Shown: in pieces, positions 12,413-22,880 of the stretch | Layout of the letters: each line of letters begins with the position of its first letter | Position numbering within the stretch: the stretch's first letter is position 1 | Source of the DNA: Panopea generosa | Taxonomy: Eukaryota > Mollusca > Bivalvia > Adapedonta > Hiatellidae | Assembly: GCA_029582155.1 (NCBI GenBank) | Contig: CM055911.1 | Location: forward strand, 22,068,014-22,132,013 | Direction of reading: 5' to 3' | Length of the DNA: 64,000 bases | Program-made: the position numbers and the translations under genes | The notes under the pieces: model-generated | The model's database searches: none | Told to the model about the DNA's origin: nothing | What the model saw: only the letters and a program-made list of their open reading frames with translations

Positions 12413-12840
12413 GTAATACCCAATAAAAATATTTATATAAAATAATAACATGTCTTATTTGACATTTTATGTAAAGGACATTTTATGTATACTTTGCTCA
12501 AAAGAAAATAAATCATTCCTTTTCCTTTCTTCCAAACATCCTGTCACAAGTAACGATGTGTAACAGTTGGCATCATGGATGTTTTATACGCATGAAGCAT
12601 CCTCGTTCTACAATATCATACCAATATACAAACTCAAATAAATTGCATTTTAAGCACCAAAAACCAAGTTTGTATAAAATGCATGATATTCAATTACTTC
12701 AAAACCCGCAATATCAACCTCATACAAATGTATACAATTTGAAGTCAACCTCATAAACATCATGTTTTTCTTTTTTTTTTTTTTCTTTTTTTTTCTTTCT
12801 TTTTTATTTATGTACCTCATCTCGTACATGCACATAACAA
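12413..12840. other. AT-rich spacer with poly-T tract
   Basis: A T-rich homopolymer-like tract lies at about 12,767-12,808, interrupted only by C. No gene is recognised. The tract could be the reverse complement of a retroposon A-tail, but no matching body was identified to its left. Confidence 0.4.
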
Positions 12841-12844
12841 AGAA

Positions 12845-13010
12845 AATGAATTGTTCCCGGTATCGGAGAGTCATGGGTTCGATCTTTCGTCACGACCGTG
12901 TGTTATGCCTTGATAAAGACGCCTTATCTGCATAGATGCGTACTACTGGTTCTACCGAAGAAGACATCGAGATAGGTTTGTATCAGCTGTAAGAACAAAA
13001 TCGATGTAAA
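12845..13010 (+). mobile_element. Probable tRNA-derived SINE fragment
   Basis: The stretch CATGGGTTCGATCTTTCGTC contains a pol III B-box-like sequence (GGGTTCGATC). It is followed by GTGTGTTATGCCTTGATAAA, where molluscan tRNA-type SINEs usually have a phrase like CCTTGGGCAAGGCAC, and then by ATCGAGATAGG.TTGTATCAGCTGTAA, a body-like segment. The A box is not clear and no target duplication is seen, so this is probably an old, partial copy. The SINE call rests on my memory of such families and needs a library match. Confidence 0.45.
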
Positions 13011-13012
13011 TA

Positions 13013-13200
13013 CAATAGAACTACGTTGGCTCGAACACGGATGGCTGAAACACGATATATAGCTCCAACTACTTATATTGTCCTCGAAGAATTTGTATTT
13101 CGATGCATGTACATGCACATATGTTGCATAATACCTGGCTCGAGCAACCCTCAACTCGTTTGTTCAGTACCGTCGGGTTCGAGCTATCGAAGTTCAACTG
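13013..13200. mobile_element. 188-bp MITE with TA target duplication
   Basis: The left end reads CAATAGAACTACGTTGGCTC and the complement of the right end reads CAGTTGAACTTCGATAGCTC. They match at about 15 of 20 positions and continue with GAAC in both. TA flanks each side (13,011-13,012 and 13,201-13,202). This is the structure of a Tc1/mariner/pogo-class MITE. The internal phrase GGCTGAAACACGATATATAG adds nothing coding. It is a different family from the 154-bp MITE at 4.1 kb, although the CAGT(T)GAAC / CAGT(C)AAAC ends are related in style. Confidence 0.72.
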
Positions 13201-13202
13201 TA

Positions 13203-13544
13203 CGTTTAACACAAAGTTATACACATATATGTTCAAAAGTAGACACACTATTCAACAGACATAACCCACACAACAGCACGACTACCCACAATGCATTGTA
13301 ATCATTACAGAATGGACTCCATACACAGTAAATATAACTGACGTTGGAACAGTAGATAGCAAAATTCACCACGTGAGTGCTGATTTCTGGTTTACGTTGT
13401 TCTCAATCTCGTTTATCCTAATCTCTGATATCTCCCAAATCAGGTATGTTAACTCAAATTAAAAAAAAAAAAAATAGGAGATTCCATAATTTCCATAATT
13501 CCCAACAAATGTCCCATAATTTATCGTACTTTAACGCTAACCAA
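13203..13544. other. Spacer
   Basis: About 340 bp with an A-run near 13,460. No gene or element is recognised. Confidence 0.5.
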
Positions 13545-13665
13545 ACTGTGATGTCATTCAACATTTGCTGTAGCGACTGACCAGTCAGCTTGCGCAAATC
13601 CCGCTGCTATGACAACGGCACACATGGGGAGAGATGCGTCCGTTGTACAGATTAATCGTAAAACC
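13545..13665 (+). promoter_or_regulatory. Promoter-like module, copy 1 (diverged)
   Basis: The sequence TGATGTCATTCAACATTTG, then GCGACTGACCAGTCAGCTTG, aligns with the better conserved pair at 22.1 and 45.9 kb (TGACGTCATT.AAACTTTG, then GCAACTGACCAATCAACGTG). About 80 bp further on GTCCGTTGTACAGATTAA parallels GTCCGTACAACAGACTAG and GTCGGTGCTACAGACTAT. In this copy the CRE is TGATGTCA and the CCAAT box reads CCAGT, so it has probably decayed. Function is inferred. Confidence 0.45.
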
Positions 13666-14565
13666 ACAATGTGTAAATAACAGTTATCCCGCGAGCCCAA
13701 TCCTGGTTTACGTGTGCTCTCAACCTCACATTTTCTCGTCTGCTCAAAATAAAATGAGTATATTAAATAACCTGTTTTTCTCGTCAAACTGTTCACTTAC
13801 TAACAACGGAAGCATCCCCATGTGTAAATGTCTACACGCCGAAACCAGTAGACAATACCAAAATAAAAACTAAAATTACAATCATAGAAAAGAGTGATTG
13901 AATTTAGAACACTGCGCTGATAGCATGCAGAAAACGGCTTTAGAAACTATAATCTGATCATTTGTTTCACGTAAAAGATAAATATTCATGCTGCATAATG
14001 GTCATTTTTCAGAATTGTCTGATGAAGAATTATTAGTTTTTTCTACTTCTATAATAGAATAGCTTCGGTCATTACAAAGTGTCTGGGACTTATATTGCAA
14101 CCATGAATATGTTAAAAGATCACGCGGAGATTTTGATATATATAGGATCCGCCATAACCAGTACCTGATGAAGACTCCTTAAAGCAAATAGAAAAGCTGC
14201 GTAAGTAAATAGCAGTTTGTTTTATTTGGATTTCCATTCCTCCATGTTTACACACATAGGGTAAACGCGTTGCTTTGTACTAATAGATTTAGATATACAT
14301 AGAATTAAAACAATAATAGAATAAAACACAAAACATCGTGTTCTATTCTATATCATTACCATCTATCAAAGAACTTATACTTAAAAGAAATCTATACAAT
14401 AATCAAAATACTATGGTGACCATTATATAGATTGTTTAAGTATGGATATGTTGTAGAAATAAAATATCAGTGTTTTGAGTTTTTTTTTATTATTATGATA
14501 TATTCATATTAGTGACAAAGTAGAGCGAATAACACTCTCTGTGGTCACATACCCTAAATTACTTT

Positions 14566-14645
14566 CAGTTTTTTGAAAAAAAGACAGACGTCTGGTCATT
14601 GATTCAGTTTTTGAAAAAAAAAAGACAAACGTTTTGTCATTGATT
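14566..14645. repeat. ~40-bp direct repeat, two copies
   Basis: CAGTTTTTTGAAAAAAAGAC followed by AGACGTCTGGTCATTGATT is followed at once by a second copy with a longer A-run and CAAACGTTTTGTCATTGATT. This is a short tandem duplication in non-coding DNA. Confidence 0.8.
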
Positions 14646-15489
14646 CTATTTCGCTTATTTAGGTCGCCGTTGACGAAACGGACAAACTGTATAGTCCTTT
14701 ATCATGCGAAAAAAATTCAAATTAAATGAAAACAAATTGATTTAAACATATTTTCAAAACCTTGATAATATATACAACTTCATATAACATTGCTTGATTA
14801 CCAATATATCCCAATTATCATAGTCTTATACTCATAGGGTAAACAATGAATTGATGCGTCAACATCTGTAACATACATTTAAACATTGTTGCGTGTCCCT
14901 ATATCATTTCTGCATTGGTAATTATGTCTCATCCCGGCAGACAAAACCTTTACAATTTCAAATCAATCATCCCAACTTAATCACACACTGGTCTGACAGT
15001 TTGCAGTTTTTTCCTTCTTTTCTCCATTAAACACTTTCCACACTTAATAAATACCAGATACAACATAGAGTTTTGGATGTTGCAATCACTAAGTTGAATT
15101 AGGCATAACAAACCAATACAAGTTCAATCAAAATATATCTATATTTACAAATGTTTCCAGCGACACGATTGTCCACGCTGTGCAAAGTTGAAAGGAATTA
15201 TTTCCTCAGACTGATGAACAGGCGTAACACTAAACAACCCTTTCACCATTTATTGAGCGGCGAGGGCATAAACATTACAGCAGAAAAAGGTTTATTTTAA
15301 TACTTTGATTTGAAGCGTGAATCAATTTAAAACAATTTATTCGGCAAACTGTATTACCAAGTTCAAGTCATTGCAGTTCCTTTGTATAGTTCCGGTCGGG
15401 TAAGTTTGCTTCAGGCACGACTTATTTAAACATTAAGATTTTATTTCGATATTTGATTTAGTGTCTATATCGCCAGACGTTGACCCACA

Positions 15490-15503
15490 GTTGCTATGGT
15501 AAC
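15490..15503. promoter_or_regulatory. X-box-like palindrome (RFX-type)
   Basis: GTTGCTATGGTAAC fits the RFX X-box form GT-N4-AT-N4-AC with both half-sites intact. RFX factors bind such sites upstream of ciliary genes in animals. No gene is visible nearby, and by rough base-count reasoning one such match in 64 kb by chance is not improbable, so this is only a candidate. Confidence 0.25.
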
Positions 15504-16932
15504 ATTCTCATTCGAAGTTAATAATCCCTTGATAGAATACTGAATACAAGCTGTTTCATACTTTTAGGAGACAAATTCTTTTTGCTGAATGCTATGCAAA
15601 CAAAATGTGTTGCAGGTTTGATTTTTAGTCAATTCAGTTTGAAATTAAATGCACTTTGAAATTCATTATTATTTGTTATACATAATATTCAATCGGGTAA
15701 TTCTACGTTGCTTATCGGTCAACGCACCTATGTACTTTAAATTTACATAACAATATGTGTTTTGTAATTTTAATTTTTAGACATAACAATCTACAATGTA
15801 CATTTTTGGTTTGAAATGACGATATTGTAAATCTCACTATAATCTGCGTATAGGTTAAAGTTATACGTAGAAAATTCTACGTTACTTTTAGTCGTCTAAG
15901 ATGTTGGTCTTCTTTTTTATTCCTGGAGCGATTTCGTTGGCTGAGTTAATAGGTCAACATCTTCTGAAGGTCATACCATTCTATGTAAAATGGAATGTTT
16001 TTTGTGTGTAAAATATGAGCGAATTCAATGGCTGTGAGTGTAGGTCAACATCTAAAAAGTATTGAAAATCATTGATTAAAGAAATAATTGAAAAAAATAA
16101 ATATATACATATGTCCCTAGGAAGAGAGGGTAGTCGATTGATAGATTTATTCGTGAATATATATGTCATGGAATACAAACAATTATCGTAGGTAAATATC
16201 ACAAAATTACAAGTATTGAACCACAGTATTACATACTTTTCATAATTGTCAATGATAGTCTATTCCTGTTACTATAAGGTACATATATTTGAGTCATATA
16301 TATTTCACAGGATAAGCCATTAAGTTTTAGAACTTATTTCCCTTATGAAAACAAATGTCAAGGTCTCAAAGTACAGGTCGTAGAACCTTTATGGACCTAA
16401 TATAACAGGTAAGAGCTATACATTATGTAACTTAAAACAACAAGATGACTACTCTGACACGTTTGTAGTTCATTTTATATTTTTAATTTCCTAATAACAT
16501 TTATGTTATTTCTTATTATCATAGAATATATAAGATACTTATATTTAAATTAGTTATCAAATATAGACTTAAATGATGACATACATAGCACAGAACATTT
16601 CTTGAATACTTAGAAGTATTAAAATAATTGACAGTATTGAGAAATAAATCAACTTCTTGTTCTGTACATTTCATCTCAATGAGTTGCATTCTAACTTCTT
16701 TTTTAAAAGCAATTTTGTTTTCATTTCTTTTCTTGGAAGACTGCTCCAGTCACGAATAGCGTGATAAAAGAAGGTATTTGACAAATCAAATGGCAAATCA
16801 ACCAAACTACAAATCACATAGACGATAATCATTGTACAATACCTACACTTAACATGACACAGAGGGTCAACACCTTGAACGGTTAACCATAGTTATCAAA
16901 GCTTAAGATAATGCAAATGTAAGGAATGTATT

Positions 16933-18504
16933 AGTAGTATTATAAGAGGGAAAATAGACCTCTTTTCTGCCACATTTTTGGGGCAAATACCACATTTTGT
17001 GGGCAAACCGAATACGAAGAAAACCGATAATCGCCGAAGACGAAAAAACGCGGTATATCAGTTATAGTTATCACAAACGATCTTAAACGGAAACGGCCGA
17101 GCGAGAATCTTCTTTTATATCACTTTACTTTTCTTTCATTTGATTAGCCATTAGGTCGTTAGTGCGTATTTAAATAAAAAAGAGGAACAGTTGCGAAGTT
17201 GTTTAATTTTATAAATATTTTCTAAACATGGCACAAAAACGAACGAACGAGTGCACGAGCTCAGTTTTTAGAAAAATGCTGAAAATTTCAGAGAACGTTG
17301 AATAAGAGGATGAAAAAACTGTGTAAATGATTTTAAAATGCTATTAAATGCCTTAATTTAATGAAGCTTCATTACAGTTAAACTCTTTTAACGGCGTAAC
17401 AATAATAAATAGATGAAGTTGGGAATATATGACGAAATTAACTTGAAGAGTAATCGTCGAAGTAAATTTTGTGGCTAAACTTATAGCCTACATAAATAAT
17501 GGGTATACATATACCAATTTGTTTATACTGAAAGTATCATAGAGATCAGTTTGCTTAAGGCAAACATGTGTATAAGACAACAGATCGGGGTATTCAATGA
17601 AGAAATATAAGCGCACTGATGATATTTCAACCAGTATGTTATAGGTAATTTGTCAACATTGAGGATTTAGTTTTAACTCCTCATTAAAATGAGTTAACTC
17701 TACACTTCTAATACATAGACTTTAGAAACAAGGAGCCAACAAAAAGTGGTTGAAGAGTTACAAAATATAACACATTATTTTAAACTTATTTGATAACTTT
17801 AAATAGCGTTACTAAAACGAAATGTATGCAACCAACAAAATAAAATGTGATGTTCACATTATATGTCCATATAAAAAGTTCGCGATAATTCGGAGTATAC
17901 TAGTATGTAACACTCATGTCTTTTCAATTTTATTTTGCGTGCCTCCTCAAACCTCACCTAGGATTTAGTTAACTCCTCATTAAAATGAGTTAACTCTACA
18001 CTTCTAAAACATATACTTTAGAAACAATGAGCCAACAAAAAGTGGTTGAAGAGTTACAAAACGTAACATATTATTACAAACTTATTTGATAACATTAAAT
18101 AGCGTTACTAAAGCGGAATGTATGCAACCAACAAAATAAAATGTGATGTTCTCATTATATGTCCATATAAAAAGTTCGCAGTAACTCGGAGTATACTAAT
18201 ATGTAACACTTATGTCTTTTAAATTTAACTCTTGCGAGCCTCCTCAACCTAACCGAGGGTTTAGGTTAACTCCTTTTTTAAATGAGTTAACTCCTCCCGG
18301 GTCATGCCAATACTTTATATATATATAAGGATTTAATTAAAAGTGAACAAATCTTTCAGTAGTTTGCTGTCGCCGAGGATGTTCGCCTGTGATCTTTGTA
18401 AAAAGGAGTATAAACGTTAAAGATAATATGCTTCGGCACAAGAAAATAATACACGGAGACGATCATAGTTCCGAGGAAGAGCTGGAGAAAGAAGACCTTA
18501 CCAA
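16933..18504 (+). repeat. Left arm (terminal inverted repeat) of the Polinton-type palindrome
   Basis: The arm pairs with 18,751-20,307. From the tip inward it contains a GC-richer end segment (about 16,933-17,170), a middle of low complexity, and a direct repeat with units starting near 17,663, 17,961 and, in shortened form, 18,257. It ends with the beginning of a zinc-finger frame. Each direct-repeat unit opens with a short palindrome, AACTC(C)TCATTAAAATGAG followed by TTAACTC. Such long inverted repeats are within the range known for Polintons. Confidence 0.8.
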
Positions 18505-18750
18505 CGAATCTAATACCGACGATTCAGATATGGAATCAGACTCGGATGAAAAGGAAGAAACAATAGACCCTTGGTATGGCATGGTTGATTATGCATTAAA
18601 ATTGCTTCAGCCCGAATTCGACAAAATAGCATCAGATTTTGTGAACAACGATGAACTGAATGAAAAGCAAGCAAGAAAAAAGGCATTCAACGAACTATTG
18701 CCGAAATACAGAAAGCTTCTTATCGATAAATATTTATTCAGGGTTTTATG
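18379..18750 (+). pseudogene. C2H2 zinc-finger frame carried by the Polinton-type fossil
   Basis: A frame opening with MFACDLCKKEYK contains one C2H2 finger (C-x2-C-x12-H-x4-H, ending HKKIIH), then an acidic stretch rich in Asp, Glu and Ser, then a segment beginning DPWYGMVDYALKLLQPEFDK that continues to LLPKYRKLLIDKYL. The same opening part appears on the opposite strand in the right arm. Small proteins with one finger, an acidic linker and such a helical segment occur, as I remember them, in several aquatic invertebrate genomes, often in mobile-element settings, but I cannot name a function. The copy is broken in a few places and is treated as a relic. Confidence 0.55.
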
Positions 18751-20307
18751 TCGGTAAGTTCTTCTTTCTCCAGCTCTTCCTCGGAACTATCGTCTCCGTG
18801 TATTATTTTCTTGTGCCGAAGCATATCATCTTTACCTTTATACTCCTTTTTACAAAGATCACAGGCGAACATCCTCGGCGACAATAAACTACTGAATGCT
18901 TTGTTCACTTTTAATTTATTCCTTATATATATATAAAGTATTGGCATGACCAGGGAGGAGTTAACTCATTTAAAAAAGGAGTTAACCTAAATCCTCGGTG
19001 AGGTGAGGAGGCACGCAAGAGCTAAATTTAAAAGACATGAGTGTTACATACTAGTATACTCCGAGTTACTGCGAACTTTTTATATGGACATATAATGTGA
19101 ACATCACATTTTATTTTGTTGGTTGCATACATTTCGCTTAAGTAACGCTATTAAGTTTAAAATAATATGTTACGTTTTGTAACTCTTCAACCACTTTTTG
19201 TTGGCTCCTTGTTTCTAATGTATATGTATTAGAAGTGTAGAGTTAACTCATTTTAATGAGGAGTTAACTAAATTCTCGGTGAGGTTTGAAGAGGCACGCA
19301 AGAGTAAAATTGAAAAGACATGAGTGTTACATACTAGTATACTCCGAGTTATCGCGAACCTTTTATATGGACATATAATGTGAACATCACATTTTATTAT
19401 GTTGGTTGCATACATTCCGCTTTAGTAACGCTATTTAATGTTATCAAATAAGTTTAAAATAATGTGTTATATTTTGTAACTCTTCAACCACTTTTTGTTG
19501 GCTCCTTGTTTCTAAAGTTTATGTATTAGAAGTGTAAAGTTAACTCATTTTAATGAGGTGTTAAAACTAAATCCTCAATGTTGACAAATTACCTATAACA
19601 TACTGGTTGAAATATCATCAGTGCGCTTATATTTCTTTATTAAATACCCCGATCTGTTGTCTTATACACATGTTTGCCTTAAGCAAACTGATCTATACCA
19701 TACTTTCAGTATATACAAATTGGTATATGTATTCCCATTATTTATGTAGGCTATAAGTTTAGCCACAAAATTTACTTCGACGATTACTCTTCAAGGTAAT
19801 TTCGTCATATATTCCCAACTTCATCTATTTATTATTGTTACGCCGTTAAAAGAGTTTAACTGTAATGAAGCTTCATTGAATTAAGGCAATCATTTAATAG
19901 CATTTTAAAATCATTTACACAGTTTTTTCATCCTCTTATTCAACGTTCTCTGAAATTTTCAGCATTTTTCTAAAAACTGAGCTCGTGCACTCGTTCGTTC
20001 GTTTTTGTGCCATGTTTAGAAAATATTTATAAAATTAAACAACTTCACAACTGTTCCTCTTTCTTTATTTAAATACGCACTAACGACCTAATGACTGATC
20101 AAATGAAAGAAAAGTAAAGTGAAATAAAAGAAGATACTCGCTCGGCCGTTTCCGTTTAAGATCGTTTGTGATAACTATAACTAATATACCACGTTCGTTC
20201 GTCTTCGGCGATTATCGGTTTTCTTCGTATTAGGTTTGCCCACAAAATATGGTATTTGCCCCATAAATGTGGCAGAAAAGAGGTCTATTTTTTCCTAAAA
20301 TACTACT
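18751..20307 (-). repeat. Right arm (terminal inverted repeat) of the Polinton-type palindrome
   Basis: This is the reverse complement of the left arm. It contains the opening of the same zinc-finger frame on the minus strand (start at about 18,873), the mirrored direct-repeat units of about 298 bp, and the AGTAGTATT tip at its outer end. The unpaired centre between the arms is about 18,505-18,750. Confidence 0.8.
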
Positions 20308-20313
20308 TGTATT

Positions 20314-21099
20314 AATTACACAGCTTGCAATATAAAACACCATACGCAACATTTATAAACACATTTATCTTAAACATAATGGTTTGTTATGTATTTGAAA
20401 GGAAACGTATCAAATAAAAACTACATCTTGCAGTTTAGACCTCAAATCATACTACACATATGTTAAAACTACAGCAGTCCAAACCAAGAACCGTTGTTAG
20501 TATGAATTGTGACTTTAATACACTTCAATGTACCTGCATGTATATTGTACACAAGAAACAGAGTATTCAATAATACTGATATTACACACGCTATAATCGG
20601 AAACGTACAGGGTCGATAGCTGTAAGATAGCCTCTTTTGGTCAGTTTTACTAGATAGAAGGGTGAACAATCTCGAAGCACGGATGACACCACAACTTAAC
20701 TTCTCTAAGCTGTCTTCAACTCATTCTATGTCAATAAATGCCAGATGGAATATGAACAGTCGTTTTTATCACTAAATTATATCGCAGTGTAATCTCACGA
20801 GATTGGATTTTTGCGTTAAATGATCGGAAAATTGACTCTAAGGCTATTATAATTGTAATACCCTATCTTTATCTCAGATGGCTTCCGCTGTAAACATTAC
20901 CAATGTGCGTAAACTATGTGGTTACAAGATTAGAATGAGAACCATGATCTTTTTTATCGTTTAAAGAGAAATGTTGTACTAGCCAATCGAGTGTAACAAC
21001 TTTTAACAAACATCCGATAGATGAACGAGATGTTGACACTAACCATATTTCGACAATATAAATATAGAACAAAAAACAATATTTTTTTATGAATGTACG
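20314..21099. other. AT-rich spacer
   Basis: About 790 bp between the palindromic element and a duplicated block. No gene or element is recognised; the 66-codon minus-strand frame (20,469-20,669) has no motif. Confidence 0.5.
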
Positions 21100-22880
21100 T
21101 ACTCGAACTGTTTAACAAATCATATCTTTTGAATCTGCATTATTTAATATATTTTAAAGAGACATCTCCATTGAGTTTAATATGTTCGGAATAAAATGTT
21201 ATGAAATAATTATTATTGCATTGATATAATCCTATGAACAAAATTATTTAAATCATGATTGTACCGTTATAAAACATGTTTTTTCATGCTTTTGTTCTAT
21301 AGATAGTGCGATCAGAATACAGCGTTATTGTTAATTATCTTACGTTATATCTTCTATATATTCAAAATATGTGGTGTTTTTCGGACTATGTACGGTTAGC
21401 TCATTTCGCGAACATACATTTATAGTTGTGTCGTCTTTGAAAGTGTGCTATATATGAGAAGTCATAATAGTTTTGTGGTCATAATTTTTAAAAAAATCAT
21501 CGCGCCAATTTGATATGTTAGTTATCTATAATAGACAACACTAACTTACACATAACTTAGTGTTGTTATTCAGATTCCTTGAAAACAACAAGCTCCAAGA
21601 AGTAAAAATACCAGACTCGCTTGTTTTGACATTGTTCATATGGATAAATAAAATATACATCACCGTTCATGACACCCTTGACAACCGATTTGAGTTGTAT
21701 TTAATTTCCGGAAGAATCTGGGGCGTGTTTCATAAAAAAATCTTACGAGAAAAATCGTCGTAAACGTAACCAACATTTATTCATATTATTTTTAATATTC
21801 TTCGAAATGAATCCAAAATTGCTAAACCAATGCAGAAAAGTATATATTTCCTGGAAATGCAATCATTTGAAATATCAATCAAAATTTAAACAAACCACGT
21901 AGTATTTGTCAAATAGACTTACGGCGATTCTTAAGTTATTGTGTGAAACGCAGCGCAAGTGTTTTCTCTTCTTGGACGCGTTCAGTTCTTGTTTTCAATG
22001 GATTCCTTTATCGGTTAGTATTTTAGTCTATTCAAAAATGTGACATCTCTCCCGAATATGTTCTATTAACCACCGATGAAAAAGCAGAGACCTCTATGCC
22101 TGTCACACAATGTATGGCAATTCAACGCTTACTAAACTGACGTCATTTAAACTTTGAGTTGACGCAACTGACCAATCAACGTGCTTAAATGGGGATTGTC
22201 ACCTATGCTATTTAACGGACTCAATCGTCAAAGCTTGGTCCGTACAACAGACTAGCTAATATTTTAAGACAGGAATTCGGATTGCTTATGATTAAGGTGA
22301 AATATTAGACAGAAGGACCTGCTGTGTGTTACTAAGCTGGAAGTAAACAAAAACTTATTTTTTCTCGGGCCAGTAAACACTTAAGTGTGCAGTTTTTATG
22401 GCAATGAAACATAGTACAATGTTACATCATGACATCACATGAAAACATCGTAAATTGATAGAAATGATCAAGTTTTCAATCAAATGAAAAGACGATTTTC
22501 AATAATAACAAAAGAAGTGAAAGCAAAATGATTTATTATAGAGTTTTAGAGATACACATGTAATGATCAACAATTTAGTTTGTCAACAATGTTAGATAGA
22601 TAGATACATTCTATATAAATTATATAGAAAGGGGCATACAGATATATATATATATTTATATCCAAATCAAACTATACACTTGTAACTTAATTGAAATATT
22701 TCGTACAGTATCAAAGTACCTCGATCTGAAGCGTTATATTTTTGAAACAACAATGCTATGAATCTTAAAAGGGACAAGCAAAACGAATATTAACTCATAT
22801 TCATCTATCAAATCAAGATATATACTTGAAACAAAATATAAAATATTACATAAACTACTATCCGCAACTTCATATTTTAG
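21100..22880 (+). repeat. Duplicated block A, copy 1
   Basis: The first part (about 21,110-21,640) aligns with about 37,745-38,190; landmarks are TTTGAATCTG.ATT, TGCGGTCAGA / TGCGATCAGA, GATATGTTAGTTAT and CAGACTCGCTT. The second part (about 22,010-22,870) aligns with about 45,752-46,365; landmarks are TAGTCTAT, ATCTCTCCCGAA, GCCTGTCACACAAT, GAGTTGACGCAACTGACCAA, GTAATGATCAACAATTTAGT and GATCTGAAGCGT. The two parts are 370 bp apart here but about 7.5 kb apart in the second copy. A 67-codon frame at 21,560-21,763 lies in it but is not conserved in copy 2, so I do not call it a gene. Confidence 0.7.
22130..22262 (+). promoter_or_regulatory. Promoter-like module, copy 2
   Basis: In order: TGACGTCA (CRE octamer, 22,138-22,145), GAGTTGACGCAACTGACCAA with a CCAAT box (22,172-22,176), TATTTAA (22,209-22,215) in a TATA-like position, and GTCCGTACAACAGACTAG about 25 bp after it, where an initiator would be expected. 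The arrangement is kept in the copy at 45.85 kb. CREB/ATF, NF-Y and TBP would be the expected binders. No coding exon is visible downstream. Confidence 0.5.

Larger units (their letters stand above)
13666..16926. other. AT-rich stretch without recognisable gene
   Basis: About 3.3 kb with short frames only; the 80-codon frame on the minus strand (13,554-13,796) and the 73-codon one at 15,981-16,202 carry no motif. Embedded are a two-copy 40-bp repeat (14,566-14,645) and an X-box-like palindrome (15,490). The phrase TTCCAGCGACACGAT at about 15,159 recurs at 56,689, so part of this region may be an old duplicate of the 56-57 kb region. Confidence 0.45.
16933..20307. mobile_element. Palindromic Polinton-derived element (fossil), 3.4 kb
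   Basis: Both ends start with AGTAGTATT when read inward, and the flanks are the 6-bp direct repeats TGTATT at 16,927-16,932 and 20,308-20,313. Inward AG termini and a 6-bp target duplication are the standard signature of Polintons (Mavericks). The element is almost wholly a palindrome: arms of about 1.57 kb around a centre of about 246 bp. Polymerase B, integrase, protease and capsid genes of a full Polinton are absent, so it is a non-autonomous derivative or a collapsed remnant. The arms carry the start of a C2H2 zinc-finger frame, the only coding relic. A sampled 215 bp of the arms differ at about 6 percent, which suggests the insertion is not recent, although the target duplication is still perfect. 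A foldback DNA transposon of another class is the alternative, but 6-bp duplications with AG ends favour Polinton. Confidence 0.75.

Noticed and set aside
13554-13873. Frames of about 80 codons on both strands
   Set aside because: They overlap each other and the decayed promoter-like module; no protein family recognised.
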